Below, piece after piece: positions 14,700-23,417 of a stretch of DNA of 26,169 bases. The stretch's first letter is position 1; the number at the start of each line of letters is the position of its first letter. The position numbers and the translations under genes are program-made. This DNA is from an uncultured Campylobacter sp. GTDB lineage: Bacteria; Campylobacterota; Campylobacteria; Campylobacterales; Campylobacteraceae. Location of the stretch: NCBI RefSeq assembly GCF_938041645.1, contig NZ_CALIST010000065.1, positions 1-26,169 of the forward strand, written 5' to 3'. The notes beneath the pieces are model-generated. The model was not told the origin of the DNA, ran no database searches, and was given only the letters and a program-made list of their open reading frames with translations.

Positions 14700-14998
14700 T
14701 ATTTTTTCAGCAGCCAAGCGAGCAAAAATCCGACGCCCGCAGCGATAGCGACGCTTTTTATCGGGTCTTGTTTTATCGTGTCATTCACGTTTTCTATGCC
14801 GTCTTTGCCTTTGAGCCTTAGATCATCTATATATTTTTTGATCTCATTGCTGTTTAGCTGATCTAGAATTTTATCTTTAGCAGACTCTGCACGCTCTGCG
14901 CCTATGTTTTTGATGGACTTCATAATCTCTTTAAAATCCGCTTTCAAAGAGTCGATATCCTTTTTCAAAGAATCTAAATTTGTCTCTTGAGTAGCCAT
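14699..14998 (-). CDS. DUF883 (YqjD/ElaB-like) membrane-anchored protein
   Basis: 99 residues. A long charged, probably coiled helix is followed by the family's C-terminal sequence DTIKQDPIKSVAIAAGVGFLLAWLLKK, a single glycine-rich membrane helix at about 80-97. Known: E. coli YqjD and ElaB of this family bind stationary-phase ribosomes and tether them to the inner membrane. The RBS AAAGGAG is optimal. First of three tightly coupled genes; the whole unit is divergent from panC. The family call is good; ribosome binding here is inference. Confidence 0.85.
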   Translation of the reverse strand: MATQETNLDSLKKDIDSLKADFKEIMKSIKNIGAERAESAKDKILDQLNSNEIKKYIDDLRLKGKDGIENVNDTIKQDPIKSVAIAAGVGFLLAWLLKK

Positions 14999-15120
14999 TT
15001 TCGCTCCTTTTGAAGTTTGTTTTAGAGCTAAAGCTCGTAGTAGATTTTAGTACTTATTGATTAACACTCGCTAAATAGACCGCCCTTTTGCGCTTAATTT
15101 ATACCTTTAATATTTTTTGA

Positions 15121-15126
15121 TATAAT
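15121..15126 (+). promoter_or_regulatory. -10 box of the panC operon
   Basis: TATAAT in TTTTTTGATATAATTGCC, about 36 bases before the panC ATG, with a T-rich stretch upstream as is usual for Campylobacter sigma-70 promoters. Confidence 0.65.
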
Positions 15127-15162
15127 TGCCAGCCTAATATTTTATATTGAAAAGAGAGAACA

Positions 15163-15984
15163 ATGCAGATCATTAGAAGCGTAGAGGAGCTAAAAAGCTT
15201 CAGAGCATCAGCAAGCGGCAGCGTAGGCTTCGTGCCTACGATGGGGGCTTTGCACGCGGGGCATGCGAGCCTCATAAAAAGAGCGCGAAACGAAAACGAC
15301 ATCGTAATCGTCTCGGCATTCCTCAATCCGGCGCAGTTTTTGCCCGGCGAGGATCTAAACAGCTACCCAAAAAACGAAGCGGGCGATATTAAAATTTGCG
15401 AAAGCCTCGATGTGAACGCGCTTTTTATCCCGACCGCGGATGAAATTTACGGCACGGAGGAGCCAGCGATCATAGCACCTAAGCCGATAAGTGAAATTTT
15501 AGAAGGCAAAACGCGTCCCGGGCACTTCGACGGCGTACTAAAAGTGCTAAATAAGCTTTTTAATCTAACTCGTCCTAGCAACGTTTATATGGGCAAAAAG
15601 GACACCCAGCAGCTTTTCATCGTGCAGAAGATGGTAAAGAGCTTTTTTATGCCTATAAATATCATCCCTTGTGAGATTGTGCGCGAAAGTGATGGGCTCG
15701 CGCTTAGCTCGCGCAACACCTATTTGGATGAGGAGGGAAAGCTTATGGCGCTTAAGCTTTCGCGCTCCTTGCTAAATGCCAGCTCGCTTATTAAAAAAGG
15801 CGAGATCAGCCTAAATATCGTCCGCGAAAAGATGCTTAGCGTGCTTGAGCCGCTGGCGGTCGATTACATAGCATTCGTGGATTATAAATTTAATGAAATT
15901 TCACAGATCAAGCAAGGCGATACGATAATCCTACTTGCTGCAAAGGTCGGCACAACCCGCCTGATCGATAATATCTGGCTGTAA
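15163..15984 (+). CDS. panC: Pantothenate synthetase
   Basis: 273 residues. It catalyses ATP-dependent joining of pantoate and beta-alanine to pantothenate for CoA synthesis, in the cytosol. Motifs: VPTMGALHAGH at 24-34 (nucleotidyl-transferase HxGH), FLNPAQF at 53-59, the Y-P-K region at 68-70, GKKDTQQ at 144-150, and LALSSRN at 179-185 (the KMSKS-equivalent loop). Length is normal. AAGAGAGA precedes the ATG. First gene of a plus-strand operon; rimO begins 1 base after its stop. Confidence 0.97.
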   Translation: MQIIRSVEELKSFRASASGSVGFVPTMGALHAGHASLIKRARNENDIVIVSAFLNPAQFLPGEDLNSYPKNEAGDIKICESLDVNALFIPTADEIYGTEEPAIIAPKPISEILEGKTRPGHFDGVLKVLNKLFNLTRPSNVYMGKKDTQQLFIVQKMVKSFFMPINIIPCEIVRESDGLALSSRNTYLDEEGKLMALKLSRSLLNASSLIKKGEISLNIVREKMLSVLEPLAVDYIAFVDYKFNEISQIKQGDTIILLAAKVGTTRLIDNIWL

Positions 15985-15985
15985 A

Positions 15986-17293
15986 ATGGCAAAACTCCAT
16001 CTCGTTTCTCTAGGCTGTAATAAGAATTTAGTCGACTCCGAGATCATGCTCGGGCGTCTGCAAAACTACGATATTACGCCAGATATCGCCTCTGCCGACG
16101 TCATCATCGTAAACACCTGCGGCTTTATAAACTCGGCAAAAGAGGAGAGTATCCGCGCGATCCTAGATATGCACGAAGCGCGTAAAAAAGGCTCTTTGCT
16201 CGTGGTTACGGGCTGCCTAATGCAGCGATACCGCGAGGAGCTGATGAAGGAGCTACCCGAGGTCGATCTTTTCACCGGCGTCGGAGATTACGACAAGATC
16301 GATGAAATCATCCTAAAAAAGCAAAATTTATTTAGCCCCGATACCTACCTGCAAACAAGCGAAGAGCGCGTGATAACGGGCTCGAACTACCACGCCTACA
16401 TCAAAATTTCAGAGGGCTGTAATCAAAAATGCAGCTTCTGTGCGATACCGACCTTTAAAGGTAAGCTAAAATCCCGCGCGCTGGAAAACATCATAGACGA
16501 GGTGCAAAAGCTCGTGAAAAAAGGTTACTACGACTTTAGCTTCCTCTCACAGGACAGCAGCTCGTATATGCGCGATCACGCTGTTAGCGACGGCCTCATC
16601 TCTCTCATCGACGCGGTCGAAAAGATAGATGGCGTCAAAACCGCGCGCATACTTTATCTCTACCCGAGCACGACCTCAAACGCGCTAGTGGAGCGTATCA
16701 TCGCCTCGCCGGTGTTTGCGAACTACTTTGATATGCCGATCCAGCACGCGAGCGACAAAATGCTAAAAATCATGAGGCGTGGAAGCGGCGCGGCGCGGAT
16801 CAAAGAGCTTTTAAATTTGATGAAAAGCGCGCCTGGTGCGTTTTTACGAACGGGTGTCATCGTCGGGCACCCGGGCGAGGGCGAAGCCGAATTTGACGAG
16901 CTTTGCGCGTTTTTGCAGGAGTTTAAATTTGACCGCGTTTCGGCGTTTGCTTATTCGAAAGAGGAGGACACGCTCTCGTATGAGATGGAGCAAGTGCCCG
17001 CCAAAATCATCTCAAAGCGCCTAAGTAAAATAGAAAAGATCACTCGCGCCGCGATCGAGGCGAGCTTCGCGCAGGAGCTAGGGCAAAAATTTATCGTCTC
17101 TTTGGAGGGCGAAAGCAGCGAGGGCGAGATGTTTTACGCCGCGAAAAAGGCACTGTGGGATAAGGATATCGACGGCGAAATTTTGATCAACGAAAGCGAC
17201 GTGGAGCAGCTAGAAACCGGCGGTCGCTACTGGTGCGAGATCACGCAGGTGGCGGGCAGCCAGGCGCTAGGCAAGATCACGGCAAAGGCTTAA
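15986..17293 (+). CDS. rimO: Ribosomal protein S12 methylthiotransferase
   Basis: 435 residues. A radical SAM enzyme that adds a methylthio group to the conserved Asp of ribosomal protein S12. The N-terminal UPF0004 domain has auxiliary-cluster cysteines at 11, 45 and 77 (SLGCNKN, NTCGFI, TGCLMQ). The radical SAM domain has C145-x3-C149-x2-C152 (GCNQKCSFC). A C-terminal TRAM domain follows. SLGCNKNLVDSE distinguishes RimO from MiaB (TLGCAMN), which is at 20597-21892. It is packed between panC and tilS. Confidence 0.96.
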   Translation: MAKLHLVSLGCNKNLVDSEIMLGRLQNYDITPDIASADVIIVNTCGFINSAKEESIRAILDMHEARKKGSLLVVTGCLMQRYREELMKELPEVDLFTGVGDYDKIDEIILKKQNLFSPDTYLQTSEERVITGSNYHAYIKISEGCNQKCSFCAIPTFKGKLKSRALENIIDEVQKLVKKGYYDFSFLSQDSSSYMRDHAVSDGLISLIDAVEKIDGVKTARILYLYPSTTSNALVERIIASPVFANYFDMPIQHASDKMLKIMRRGSGAARIKELLNLMKSAPGAFLRTGVIVGHPGEGEAEFDELCAFLQEFKFDRVSAFAYSKEEDTLSYEMEQVPAKIISKRLSKIEKITRAAIEASFAQELGQKFIVSLEGESSEGEMFYAAKKALWDKDIDGEILINESDVEQLETGGRYWCEITQVAGSQALGKITAKA

Positions 17294-17294
17294 A

Positions 17295-18281
17295 GTGCTA
17301 AGCGCGCCCGTTTTACGCAAGCTAAAATCAGGGCGAAATCTGCTTGCTTTTTCGCACGGCGTCGATAGTACGGCGCTTTTTTACCTTCTGGACGAGGCGG
17401 GCGTGGAATTTAACCTTGCGATCGTAGATTACAATGTCCGCTCGCAAAGCAAAGATGAAGTCGCCTCGGCGCGAGACTTGGCGACCAAATTTCACAAACA
17501 AATCTACGTAAAAAGCGTGCGACTGGGCGCGTCAAATTTCGAGCACGAGGCACGCACGGCTAGATATGAGTTTTTTGGCCAAATTTGCCGCGAGCAGGGC
17601 TATGAAAATTTGATTTTGGCGCATCAGTTTGACGACAAATTTGAGTGGTTTTTGATGCAGCTTGGGCGCGGCGCAGGGCTTAACGAGATGCTAGGCATGC
17701 AAGAGCTAGAGGCTCGCGAGGATTACGTGATCGCTCGTCCGCTTCTAGGCGTGCGAAAGTGCGAACTGGAGCGGTTTTTACGTGAGCGAAATCTAAAATA
17801 CTTTACCGACGAGACGAATTTAACGGAGCAGTTTAAGCGCGGATTTATTCGCGCGAAATTTAGCGAGCCATTTTTGGATGAGTACTTTGGTGGCGTAAAA
17901 AAAAGCTTTGAGTTTTTGGCAGCCGACGTGTTAAATTTAACTCCCGAAATTTCTAATCCCGCACCTAAAATTTATCTCGTAAAACGCGGTGCAAACGAGA
18001 TACGCGGCGCGGATCAGGCGTGCAAGAGACTAGGGCTCGTGCTAAGCGCCGCACAGCGAAACGAATGCGCGCGCTGCCTAGAAAACGGCGCAGGCTGCGT
18101 GCTAGGCGGCAAGGTAGCCGTGGGCGCGGGCGAAAAATTTATCCTTGTGACGCCATATATCAAAGCGGCTATGGAAAAGAAATTTAAAGAAGCGTGCAGA
18201 CAGCTTGCTATTCCGCCGATAAGCCGCGGATTTTTGTTTGCTTCGGGCGCGGATCTTGCGCTATTTAAGGAGCTTTTATGA
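17295..18281 (+). CDS. tilS: tRNA(Ile)-lysidine synthase
   Basis: 328 residues, short form without an extended C-terminal domain. It converts C34 of the CAU-anticodon tRNA-Ile to lysidine using ATP and lysine. The PP-loop is S20-H-G-V-D-S25, with His where most members have Gly (SGGxDS); the following DYNVRSQS at 45-52 and AHQFDDKFEWFLMQLGRGAG at 109-128 are standard TilS. The start codon is GTG, with AAAGG inside the end of rimO. The gene is essential wherever tested, so the variant loop is probably active. The stop overlaps the next gene by 4 bp. Confidence 0.93.
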   Translation: MLSAPVLRKLKSGRNLLAFSHGVDSTALFYLLDEAGVEFNLAIVDYNVRSQSKDEVASARDLATKFHKQIYVKSVRLGASNFEHEARTARYEFFGQICREQGYENLILAHQFDDKFEWFLMQLGRGAGLNEMLGMQELEAREDYVIARPLLGVRKCELERFLRERNLKYFTDETNLTEQFKRGFIRAKFSEPFLDEYFGGVKKSFEFLAADVLNLTPEISNPAPKIYLVKRGANEIRGADQACKRLGLVLSAAQRNECARCLENGAGCVLGGKVAVGAGEKFILVTPYIKAAMEKKFKEACRQLAIPPISRGFLFASGADLALFKELL

Positions 18282-18934
18282 GCGTTTATTTTACCTCCGA
18301 TCTACACTTCGGCCACGAGCTGGTGCTGAAAAAATACCCGAATTTTAGAAAAGGTGCGAACGTAGCCGAGATGGATGAAAATCTCATCGCCGCTTGGAAT
18401 GCACTTGTTACACCCGAGGATCTTGTCTATAATCTCGGCGACGTCTCCTTTCACAAGGATTTTGCGCACACTTGCGAGTTACTTCGCAGACTAAACGGGC
18501 GACATTTTTTGGTGCTCGGTAACCACGATGGGCGCATCGCCGCGATGAAAAACGAACTGCTAAGCGGACGCAAGGCGGACGGCAATTTTATGTTTGAGCA
18601 GATCGTGGGATATGCCTTTGTGCGCCTATCGCATAAGAGAGCGGCTCTGTCTCACTACCCGATGATCGAGTGGGCAAACTGCCATTATGGCGCACTGATG
18701 CTCTATGGTCACCTGCACGCAGATATCGCCGAGGTTTCGGGCAGAGCGCTAAACGTAGGTTTTGATCTGCACGGCAAAATTTTAAGCGAGGACGAGGTGT
18801 GGTCGTATCTGAAAGATATCCCGCCCAAGGCCCATCACGCAAGCGAGCTAGAGGGCATTAGTGATAGCGACGACGTGGAGCAAAGGCGGGCTTTGATAGA
18901 AAATTTTTTACGTAAAATTAATCGGGATTCGTGA
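18278..18934 (+). CDS. Metallophosphoesterase family protein
   Basis: 218 residues with all calcineurin-like metal ligands: D8-x-H10 (SDLHFGH), G54-D55, G81-N82-H83-D84, H126 (SHYP) and GHLH with H145 and H147. This compact single-domain type resembles bacterial phosphoesterases often encoded by phage or next to tRNA genes; the substrate is unknown. The C-terminal 40 residues (ELEGISDSDDVEQRR...) are an acidic helical extension. It starts in an ATGA overlap with tilS, so it is the last gene of the panC operon. Confidence 0.9.
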   Translation: MSVYFTSDLHFGHELVLKKYPNFRKGANVAEMDENLIAAWNALVTPEDLVYNLGDVSFHKDFAHTCELLRRLNGRHFLVLGNHDGRIAAMKNELLSGRKADGNFMFEQIVGYAFVRLSHKRAALSHYPMIEWANCHYGALMLYGHLHADIAEVSGRALNVGFDLHGKILSEDEVWSYLKDIPPKAHHASELEGISDSDDVEQRRALIENFLRKINRDS

Positions 18935-19161
18935 AAAAATATAATTTGCGGTGCAAGACGGATCTTTGCGGCAAATGAGCTTAAATTTAAAATCGAGCTG
19001 ATTTAAATACGAATGATTTTACCCAGCCAAAATCCATTATGTAACGCGAGATAAAATTTAATAAAATGCGGCACAAACAGGCAACTAAATCGTATCAAGC
19101 AGGCGCAATTGCAAAGATAAAATTTTAAAATTCTGCCTAAGTGCGGAGCGAAAAATTTGAT
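18935..19161. other. Convergent intergenic spacer
   Basis: 227 bases between the ends of two convergent operons. No ORF or clear hairpin terminator could be identified by eye; it is AT-rich with several AAATTT words. Confidence 0.5.
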
Positions 19162-19917
19162 CTAGCGGGCTTCCAGCATCGCGATTTTGTTGATGTAATC
19201 GGCGAAATTTAGATTTATCAAATTTGTTTTGATGAAGATGCGCGTGAAAATCACATAGCCGATCTCGTTGCTAAGCGTGCCGTCGGAGTAAATGAAAACG
19301 TTGGTGAGAAACTCGCTATTTTCGGATTTATAGAAGGTCTCGATCTGAAAATTTAAAAGCTCGTAAAATAGCTCGTCCGCGTCGCTCATCGCTGCCTGCA
19401 TCTCCTCGTCGATACGCATTATATCGGCGTAGAGCACGCGTTCTTGGTTGGCAACGACGAAACATGCGCGGTTATTAAATTTCAGCGCAAACATCGCCAT
19501 ATTTTCAAAATCGCTTTGATTTTTTAGCAAGAAGTATAAAATTTTAAATAAACTAGCGTGCGAGCTAAATTCTATTCCAAAAGTCTCATCCGCCGCCTGT
19601 GCACTTGCACGAGGAAATTCCACTATGAAGCTATCATCGACTTTTTGATAAATACTATTTTCTTTAATCATATAATCTTCGTTAAAATGCACCCTTTGAT
19701 TTTCGTCGTCTATCAGCACGCAAGAGATTAAATTTTTATCACTCAGATCTGCAAAGCCCGCTAGCGAGGTAGCCAGATCATTTTCTTGCGCGATGGGAAA
19801 ACGATCGGATTTCTCATCCAAAATTCTTTTGCCAAAGCCCAATTTTCTATAAAAAAACTCGCATGCGTCGGCACTTTTAGCGACGCCGAGGAATGATTTT
19901 GCCTTAAATAGTGCCAT
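19162..19917 (-). CDS. Conserved protein of unknown function downstream of miaB
   Basis: 251 residues, soluble, with no signal peptide. Starts MALFKAKSFLGVAKSADACEFFYRK with AGGAGAG in front of the ATG. Composition is Phe/Asp/Glu-rich, and the C-terminus (FIYSDGTLSNEIGYVIFTRIFIKTNL) looks like a beta domain. No motif is recognised. It lies 36 bp after the DUF374 gene and is the last gene of the HP0268-miaB operon; C. jejuni has an uncharacterised gene of similar size near this place as I recall (Cj0456c), which I cannot verify. Confidence 0.75.
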   Translation of the reverse strand: MALFKAKSFLGVAKSADACEFFYRKLGFGKRILDEKSDRFPIAQENDLATSLAGFADLSDKNLISCVLIDDENQRVHFNEDYMIKENSIYQKVDDSFIVEFPRASAQAADETFGIEFSSHASLFKILYFLLKNQSDFENMAMFALKFNNRACFVVANQERVLYADIMRIDEEMQAAMSDADELFYELLNFQIETFYKSENSEFLTNVFIYSDGTLSNEIGYVIFTRIFIKTNLINLNFADYINKIAMLEAR

Positions 19918-19953
19918 TTTCTCTCCTAAAATCGCAATTATACCAAAAGACTA

Positions 19954-20616
19954 TTATTTCAAACAAAATTTAGCGTCCTGCTCGGCGCTTGCAAAAAGCA
20001 GCCGCCTGATCGCCTCTTTGCCCGCTTCAAGGCCAAGTCCTTCTAAATTTAGCGGCGCGCTGAGGCTGTAATTTATACGCGAAAAGGGCTTTGGCAAGAC
20101 CATCTCGTCCCAGCTATGAAATTTCCAAAAACTGCTCGCTTCGTAATTTAGCGCGTAAATGCCTAAGTTCAGTCGCTGCGCAAGGATCACGGCTCCATCG
20201 GCGACGCTGTGAAGGGGGCCGCGCGGACCGTCGGGAGTGATGATGACGTCGGTGCCGTTTTTTATCTCTTTGATCGCACCCATAAGCGCGCGCGCGCCGC
20301 CTTTGAAACTACTGCCGCGGATCGCGCCGATGCCGAAATGCGAGATCACGCGCGTAATTATCTCGCCGTCTTTGTGATCCGAGATGATGACCTTAGCGCG
20401 CCTCTTGCCGCCGAAATCCCGCAACCACCAGCGCCTATATGCAAAGCTCATCATCGCTAGCCTTCCATGCCAAAATACGACGACGCAGGGCTTTCCGGGC
20501 AGCTTCGTGGGGGTAAATTTAACCCTACACGTTAAAAAAATACACCAAATCAGGATAAAAATGAGATATTCAGAGGCGCGGAAAAACAACCGCTTTTTAA
20601 GCGATAACTTGTCCAT
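19954..20616 (-). CDS. DUF374 lysophospholipid acyltransferase-like protein
   Basis: 220 residues. An N-terminal hydrophobic helix (about 15-31), then FWHGRL at 48-53 (His replacing the start of the usual acyltransferase HxxxxD block), SDHKDGE at 79-85, IRGSSFKGGARAL at 99-111 and TPDGPRGP at 127-134. This set defines the DUF374 branch of the glycerolipid acyltransferase superfamily. A membrane-bound acyl transfer role is likely by family, but no substrate has been established. The start overlaps the end of miaB by 20 bp and has no clear RBS, so it relies on coupling. Confidence 0.88.
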   Translation of the reverse strand: MDKLSLKKRLFFRASEYLIFILIWCIFLTCRVKFTPTKLPGKPCVVVFWHGRLAMMSFAYRRWWLRDFGGKRRAKVIISDHKDGEIITRVISHFGIGAIRGSSFKGGARALMGAIKEIKNGTDVIITPDGPRGPLHSVADGAVILAQRLNLGIYALNYEASSFWKFHSWDEMVLPKPFSRINYSLSAPLNLEGLGLEAGKEAIRRLLFASAEQDAKFCLK

Positions 20617-21892
20617 AAAGCGCCATTCTGGCGGTCTTTTCGATACGCACTCTGCGCGTTTTGCCTAACAACTCCTCGCTTCCTTGCGCGCAGATTAGAA
20701 AATTTGAAAAGCTTCTACCGCACGCGGTGCCGTCCTCGCGCAGCTCCTCGAAATATACGTCGAAAATTTTATCTTTTTGCGCTCCTGCGATCTCGTCTAA
20801 AATTTTAGCGTGAGTGCTTTGTAGCCTGCTTAGCCTTTCGCTTGAAATTTCATCATCCAGCGGCTTTAAGTTTGCTGCAGGCGTGAGCGGTCGCGGGCTA
20901 AATTTAAACGAAAAAACCTGCTCGAATCTCACCGCTTCTAACACCTCCATCGTCTCGGCAAAATCCTCCTCGCTCTCGCTTGGATAGCCCACGATGATGT
21001 CGGTGCTGATCGCTACGCCCGGGCAGCTTTGGCGCAGTTTAAGCGCGCGGTCTAGATACCACTGCTTGGTATATCCGCGCTTCATATCGCGCAAAACCTT
21101 ACTAGAGCCGCTTTGTAGCGGCATATGCATCGATTTGCAGATTTTAGAATTATTGCAAAAAACGTCTAGAAATTTATCGTCCATATGCAGCGGATGCGGG
21201 CTAGTAAAGCGGATGCGCTCGATGCCCTCTATCTCGCTAAGCCGCATGAGCAGGTCGCTGAAGTCGATTTTTTCGTGTGCGCTAGAAAAGCGCTTGCCGT
21301 AATTATTGACGTTTTGGCCGAGCAAAAATATCTCTTTGGCGCCGCGAGCTACGGATCTTTCGGCTTCGCGCAAGATGATTTGAGCGGGGATCGAAATTTC
21401 ATCGCCTCTAGTCTGCGGCACGATGCAGTAGGAGCACTTTTTATCGCAGCCGATCATTATGTTTATGAAGGATTTATATGGCGAGCTCGCAAAATCGCCG
21501 AAGGCAAACTCGCTCTCGTCGTAGTTTATGTCTGTGCTGATAAATTTTGGCGTACGTACGGCTTGCGAAATTTTAGATACGTTTCTAGCGCCGAGCACGA
21601 AATCCACAAAGGGTGCGCGCTTAAAAATTTCTCCGCCCAGATGGCTTGCGGTGCAGCCGCAAACGCCGATTTTAGAGCCTTTTTTTCGCGCCTTATCAAA
21701 AGCTCCGATCTCGCTGAAAAGCTTATGCACGGGCTTTTCGCGTACGGAGCAGGTATTTATTAAGATCAGATCCGCAATATTTACGTCGTCGGTGATCTCG
21801 TAATCTTGCTCTTTTAGCTGCGCGATAATATGCTCGCTATCGCGCACGTTCATCGCGCAACCTAGGGTCTGGATGAAGAGGAGTTTACTCAA
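20597..21892 (-). CDS. miaB: tRNA-2-methylthio-N6-isopentenyladenosine synthase
   Basis: 431 residues. A radical SAM methylthiotransferase acting on i6A37 of tRNAs reading UNN codons. UPF0004 cysteines are at 12, 48 and 80 (TLGCAMN, NTCSVR, GVCGCTA), the radical SAM cluster is C149-x3-C153-x2-C156 (GCDKKCSYC), HMPLQSGS and a C-terminal TRAM domain are present. Length is normal. It starts in an ATGA overlap with the HP0268-like gene and is followed by DUF374 with a 20-bp overlap. Confidence 0.97.
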   Translation of the reverse strand: MSKLLFIQTLGCAMNVRDSEHIIAQLKEQDYEITDDVNIADLILINTCSVREKPVHKLFSEIGAFDKARKKGSKIGVCGCTASHLGGEIFKRAPFVDFVLGARNVSKISQAVRTPKFISTDINYDESEFAFGDFASSPYKSFINIMIGCDKKCSYCIVPQTRGDEISIPAQIILREAERSVARGAKEIFLLGQNVNNYGKRFSSAHEKIDFSDLLMRLSEIEGIERIRFTSPHPLHMDDKFLDVFCNNSKICKSMHMPLQSGSSKVLRDMKRGYTKQWYLDRALKLRQSCPGVAISTDIIVGYPSESEEDFAETMEVLEAVRFEQVFSFKFSPRPLTPAANLKPLDDEISSERLSRLQSTHAKILDEIAGAQKDKIFDVYFEELREDGTACGRSFSNFLICAQGSEELLGKTRRVRIEKTARMALYGQVIA

Positions 21893-22131
21893 AGGATATG
21901 CACCTCGTACATATACTCGTTTTCGTTCAGTCCGTATCGCACTATGCGTTGATACACGCTAAAACCCTTAGTATCGAAAAAATCCACTAAAGCGGCTAAA
22001 TCTTTTTGAGAATTTTCTCTATCCAGATAAAATATTTTCTGTCCGCTCTTTTCTACTTGGGCTTGCAAATCCTCGATCTTAACGCTTTTTGGCTTAGAAG
22101 CAAGCTCCGTTCTGGCAAGTTTTAGCTGCAT
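21889..22131 (-). CDS. HP0268-family small protein
   Basis: 80 residues, exactly the size of H. pylori HP0268. The shared pattern is an N-terminal LARTELASKPKSV, an IEDL motif, IFYLDRENSQKDL, VDFFDTKGF and a C-terminal NEYMYEVHIL. Known from the literature as I recall it: HP0268 has an alpha/beta fold and was reported to have nicking endonuclease activity, and it neighbours miaB in Helicobacter. AAAGGAT is well placed before the ATG. First gene of the miaB operon and divergent from nusA. The family call is confident; nuclease activity here is untested. Confidence 0.8.
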   Translation of the reverse strand: MQLKLARTELASKPKSVKIEDLQAQVEKSGQKIFYLDRENSQKDLAALVDFFDTKGFSVYQRIVRYGLNENEYMYEVHIL

Positions 22132-22221
22132 GATCTATCCTTTCATTTATCTTTTTAAACCCGTGAGTTTAGCGAAATTTAGATAATAATTCGTTTAAAT
22201 AAAAATAAAGTCAAAATTCCA

Positions 22222-22227
22222 TATAAT
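22222..22227 (+). promoter_or_regulatory. -10 box of nusA
   Basis: TATAAT in AATTCCATATAATACCGC, 63 bases before the nusA ATG, leaving a 5' leader of about 55 bases. It lies in the divergent spacer with the miaB operon. Confidence 0.6.
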
Positions 22228-22289
22228 ACCGCACTTCAAAATTTAAAATCCAAATTTAGTAGCACGAAATCAAATCTTAAGGAAAATTG

Positions 22290-23417
22290 ATGGAAAAAAT
22301 CACCGACATCATCGAGTCGATTGCAAATGAAAAGGGGCTTGAGCCCGCAGACGTCAAAGAGCGCGTCAAAACGGCGTTCATCCAGACCGCAAAAAGACTT
22401 TTCGGCGAGGAATATCTCTACGATAGCGAAGTCGATCCGCAGACCAAGCGTGTCAAGCTTTACCAAAAAGTTCACGTCGTCGCGGATGATGATGAGCGGC
22501 TCGGCGATCACAACTTCATCGCGCTAAGCGAGGCCAAAAAAATAGGCGAAAACGCGGAGATCGGCGATGAGCTAAGCTACGAAATAAATATCGAAAACCT
22601 TGGCCGCACGGCTTCCGGTGTACTGGCCAGAGAGCTAAATTTCCACATCCAAAGGCTGCTTGAGGAGAAAATTTTTGAAAATTATAAAAGCAAGGTGGGC
22701 GCCCTCACCCACGGCACCGTCACTAAGATCGATCACGACGGCACGACCTACGTAGAGATCGAGGATACGAAAGCCTTCATGCCACAAAAAAACCGCATCA
22801 AGGGCGAAAATTTTAAAGTGGGCGACGTGCTGCAAGCCGTCATAAAAAACGTAGCCATCGACAAATCTCACGGTATCAGGCTGGAGCTTTCGCGTACCAG
22901 CCCGAAATTCCTAGAAGCCCTACTCGCCGCCGAAGTCCCCGAGATCAAAGACGGCAGCGTCATCATCCAAGCCTGCGCCAGAATCCCCGGCAGGCGTGCC
23001 AAAATCGCGCTTAGCGCCGTCTCGCCAAACGTCGATCCGGTAGGCGCTACCGTCGGCAAAGGAGGCGCTCGCATCGACGCGGTGAGTAGATTTTTAAGCA
23101 AAAATTTGCAAGACGGAAGCGGCGGCGAGAGCATCGACGCGTTTGAATACTCCGCAAGTCCCGAAATTTTGATCACTCGTGCAATGGCGCCTGCGATCGT
23201 AAACTCGGTCAAAATAGCGCAGGACGGCAAGGCGATCGTCTATGTAAACCCCGATCAAAAAAGCAAAGCGATCGGCAAAAACGGCCTAAATATCCGACTC
23301 GCCTCGATGCTGTGCGGCTGCGAGATCGAGCTTATCGAAACCGGTTCGGCAAGCGAGAAAAAGGTCTCCACAGAGGAAGGCCTTAAAAATCTCGAAGCGC
23401 TTTTCGGCGAGCTGTAA
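22290..23417 (+). CDS. nusA: Transcription termination/antitermination factor NusA
   Basis: 375 residues from the ATG at 22290 (AAGGA 8 bases upstream; an adjoining TTG at 22287 is less likely). It binds RNA polymerase and nascent RNA, promoting pausing and intrinsic termination. The N-terminal RNAP-binding domain is about 1-130; the S1 domain is 134-200 (VGALTHGTVTKIDHDG); KH1 contains PVGATVGKGGARI (250-262) after the conserved RIPGRRAKIA (231-240); KH2 has SKAIGKNGLNIRLAS (325-339). There is no C-terminal acidic repeat, as is usual outside gamma-proteobacteria. It stands alone; no rimP or infB is adjacent. Confidence 0.97.
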   Translation: MEKITDIIESIANEKGLEPADVKERVKTAFIQTAKRLFGEEYLYDSEVDPQTKRVKLYQKVHVVADDDERLGDHNFIALSEAKKIGENAEIGDELSYEINIENLGRTASGVLARELNFHIQRLLEEKIFENYKSKVGALTHGTVTKIDHDGTTYVEIEDTKAFMPQKNRIKGENFKVGDVLQAVIKNVAIDKSHGIRLELSRTSPKFLEALLAAEVPEIKDGSVIIQACARIPGRRAKIALSAVSPNVDPVGATVGKGGARIDAVSRFLSKNLQDGSGGESIDAFEYSASPEILITRAMAPAIVNSVKIAQDGKAIVYVNPDQKSKAIGKNGLNIRLASMLCGCEIELIETGSASEKKVSTEEGLKNLEALFGEL

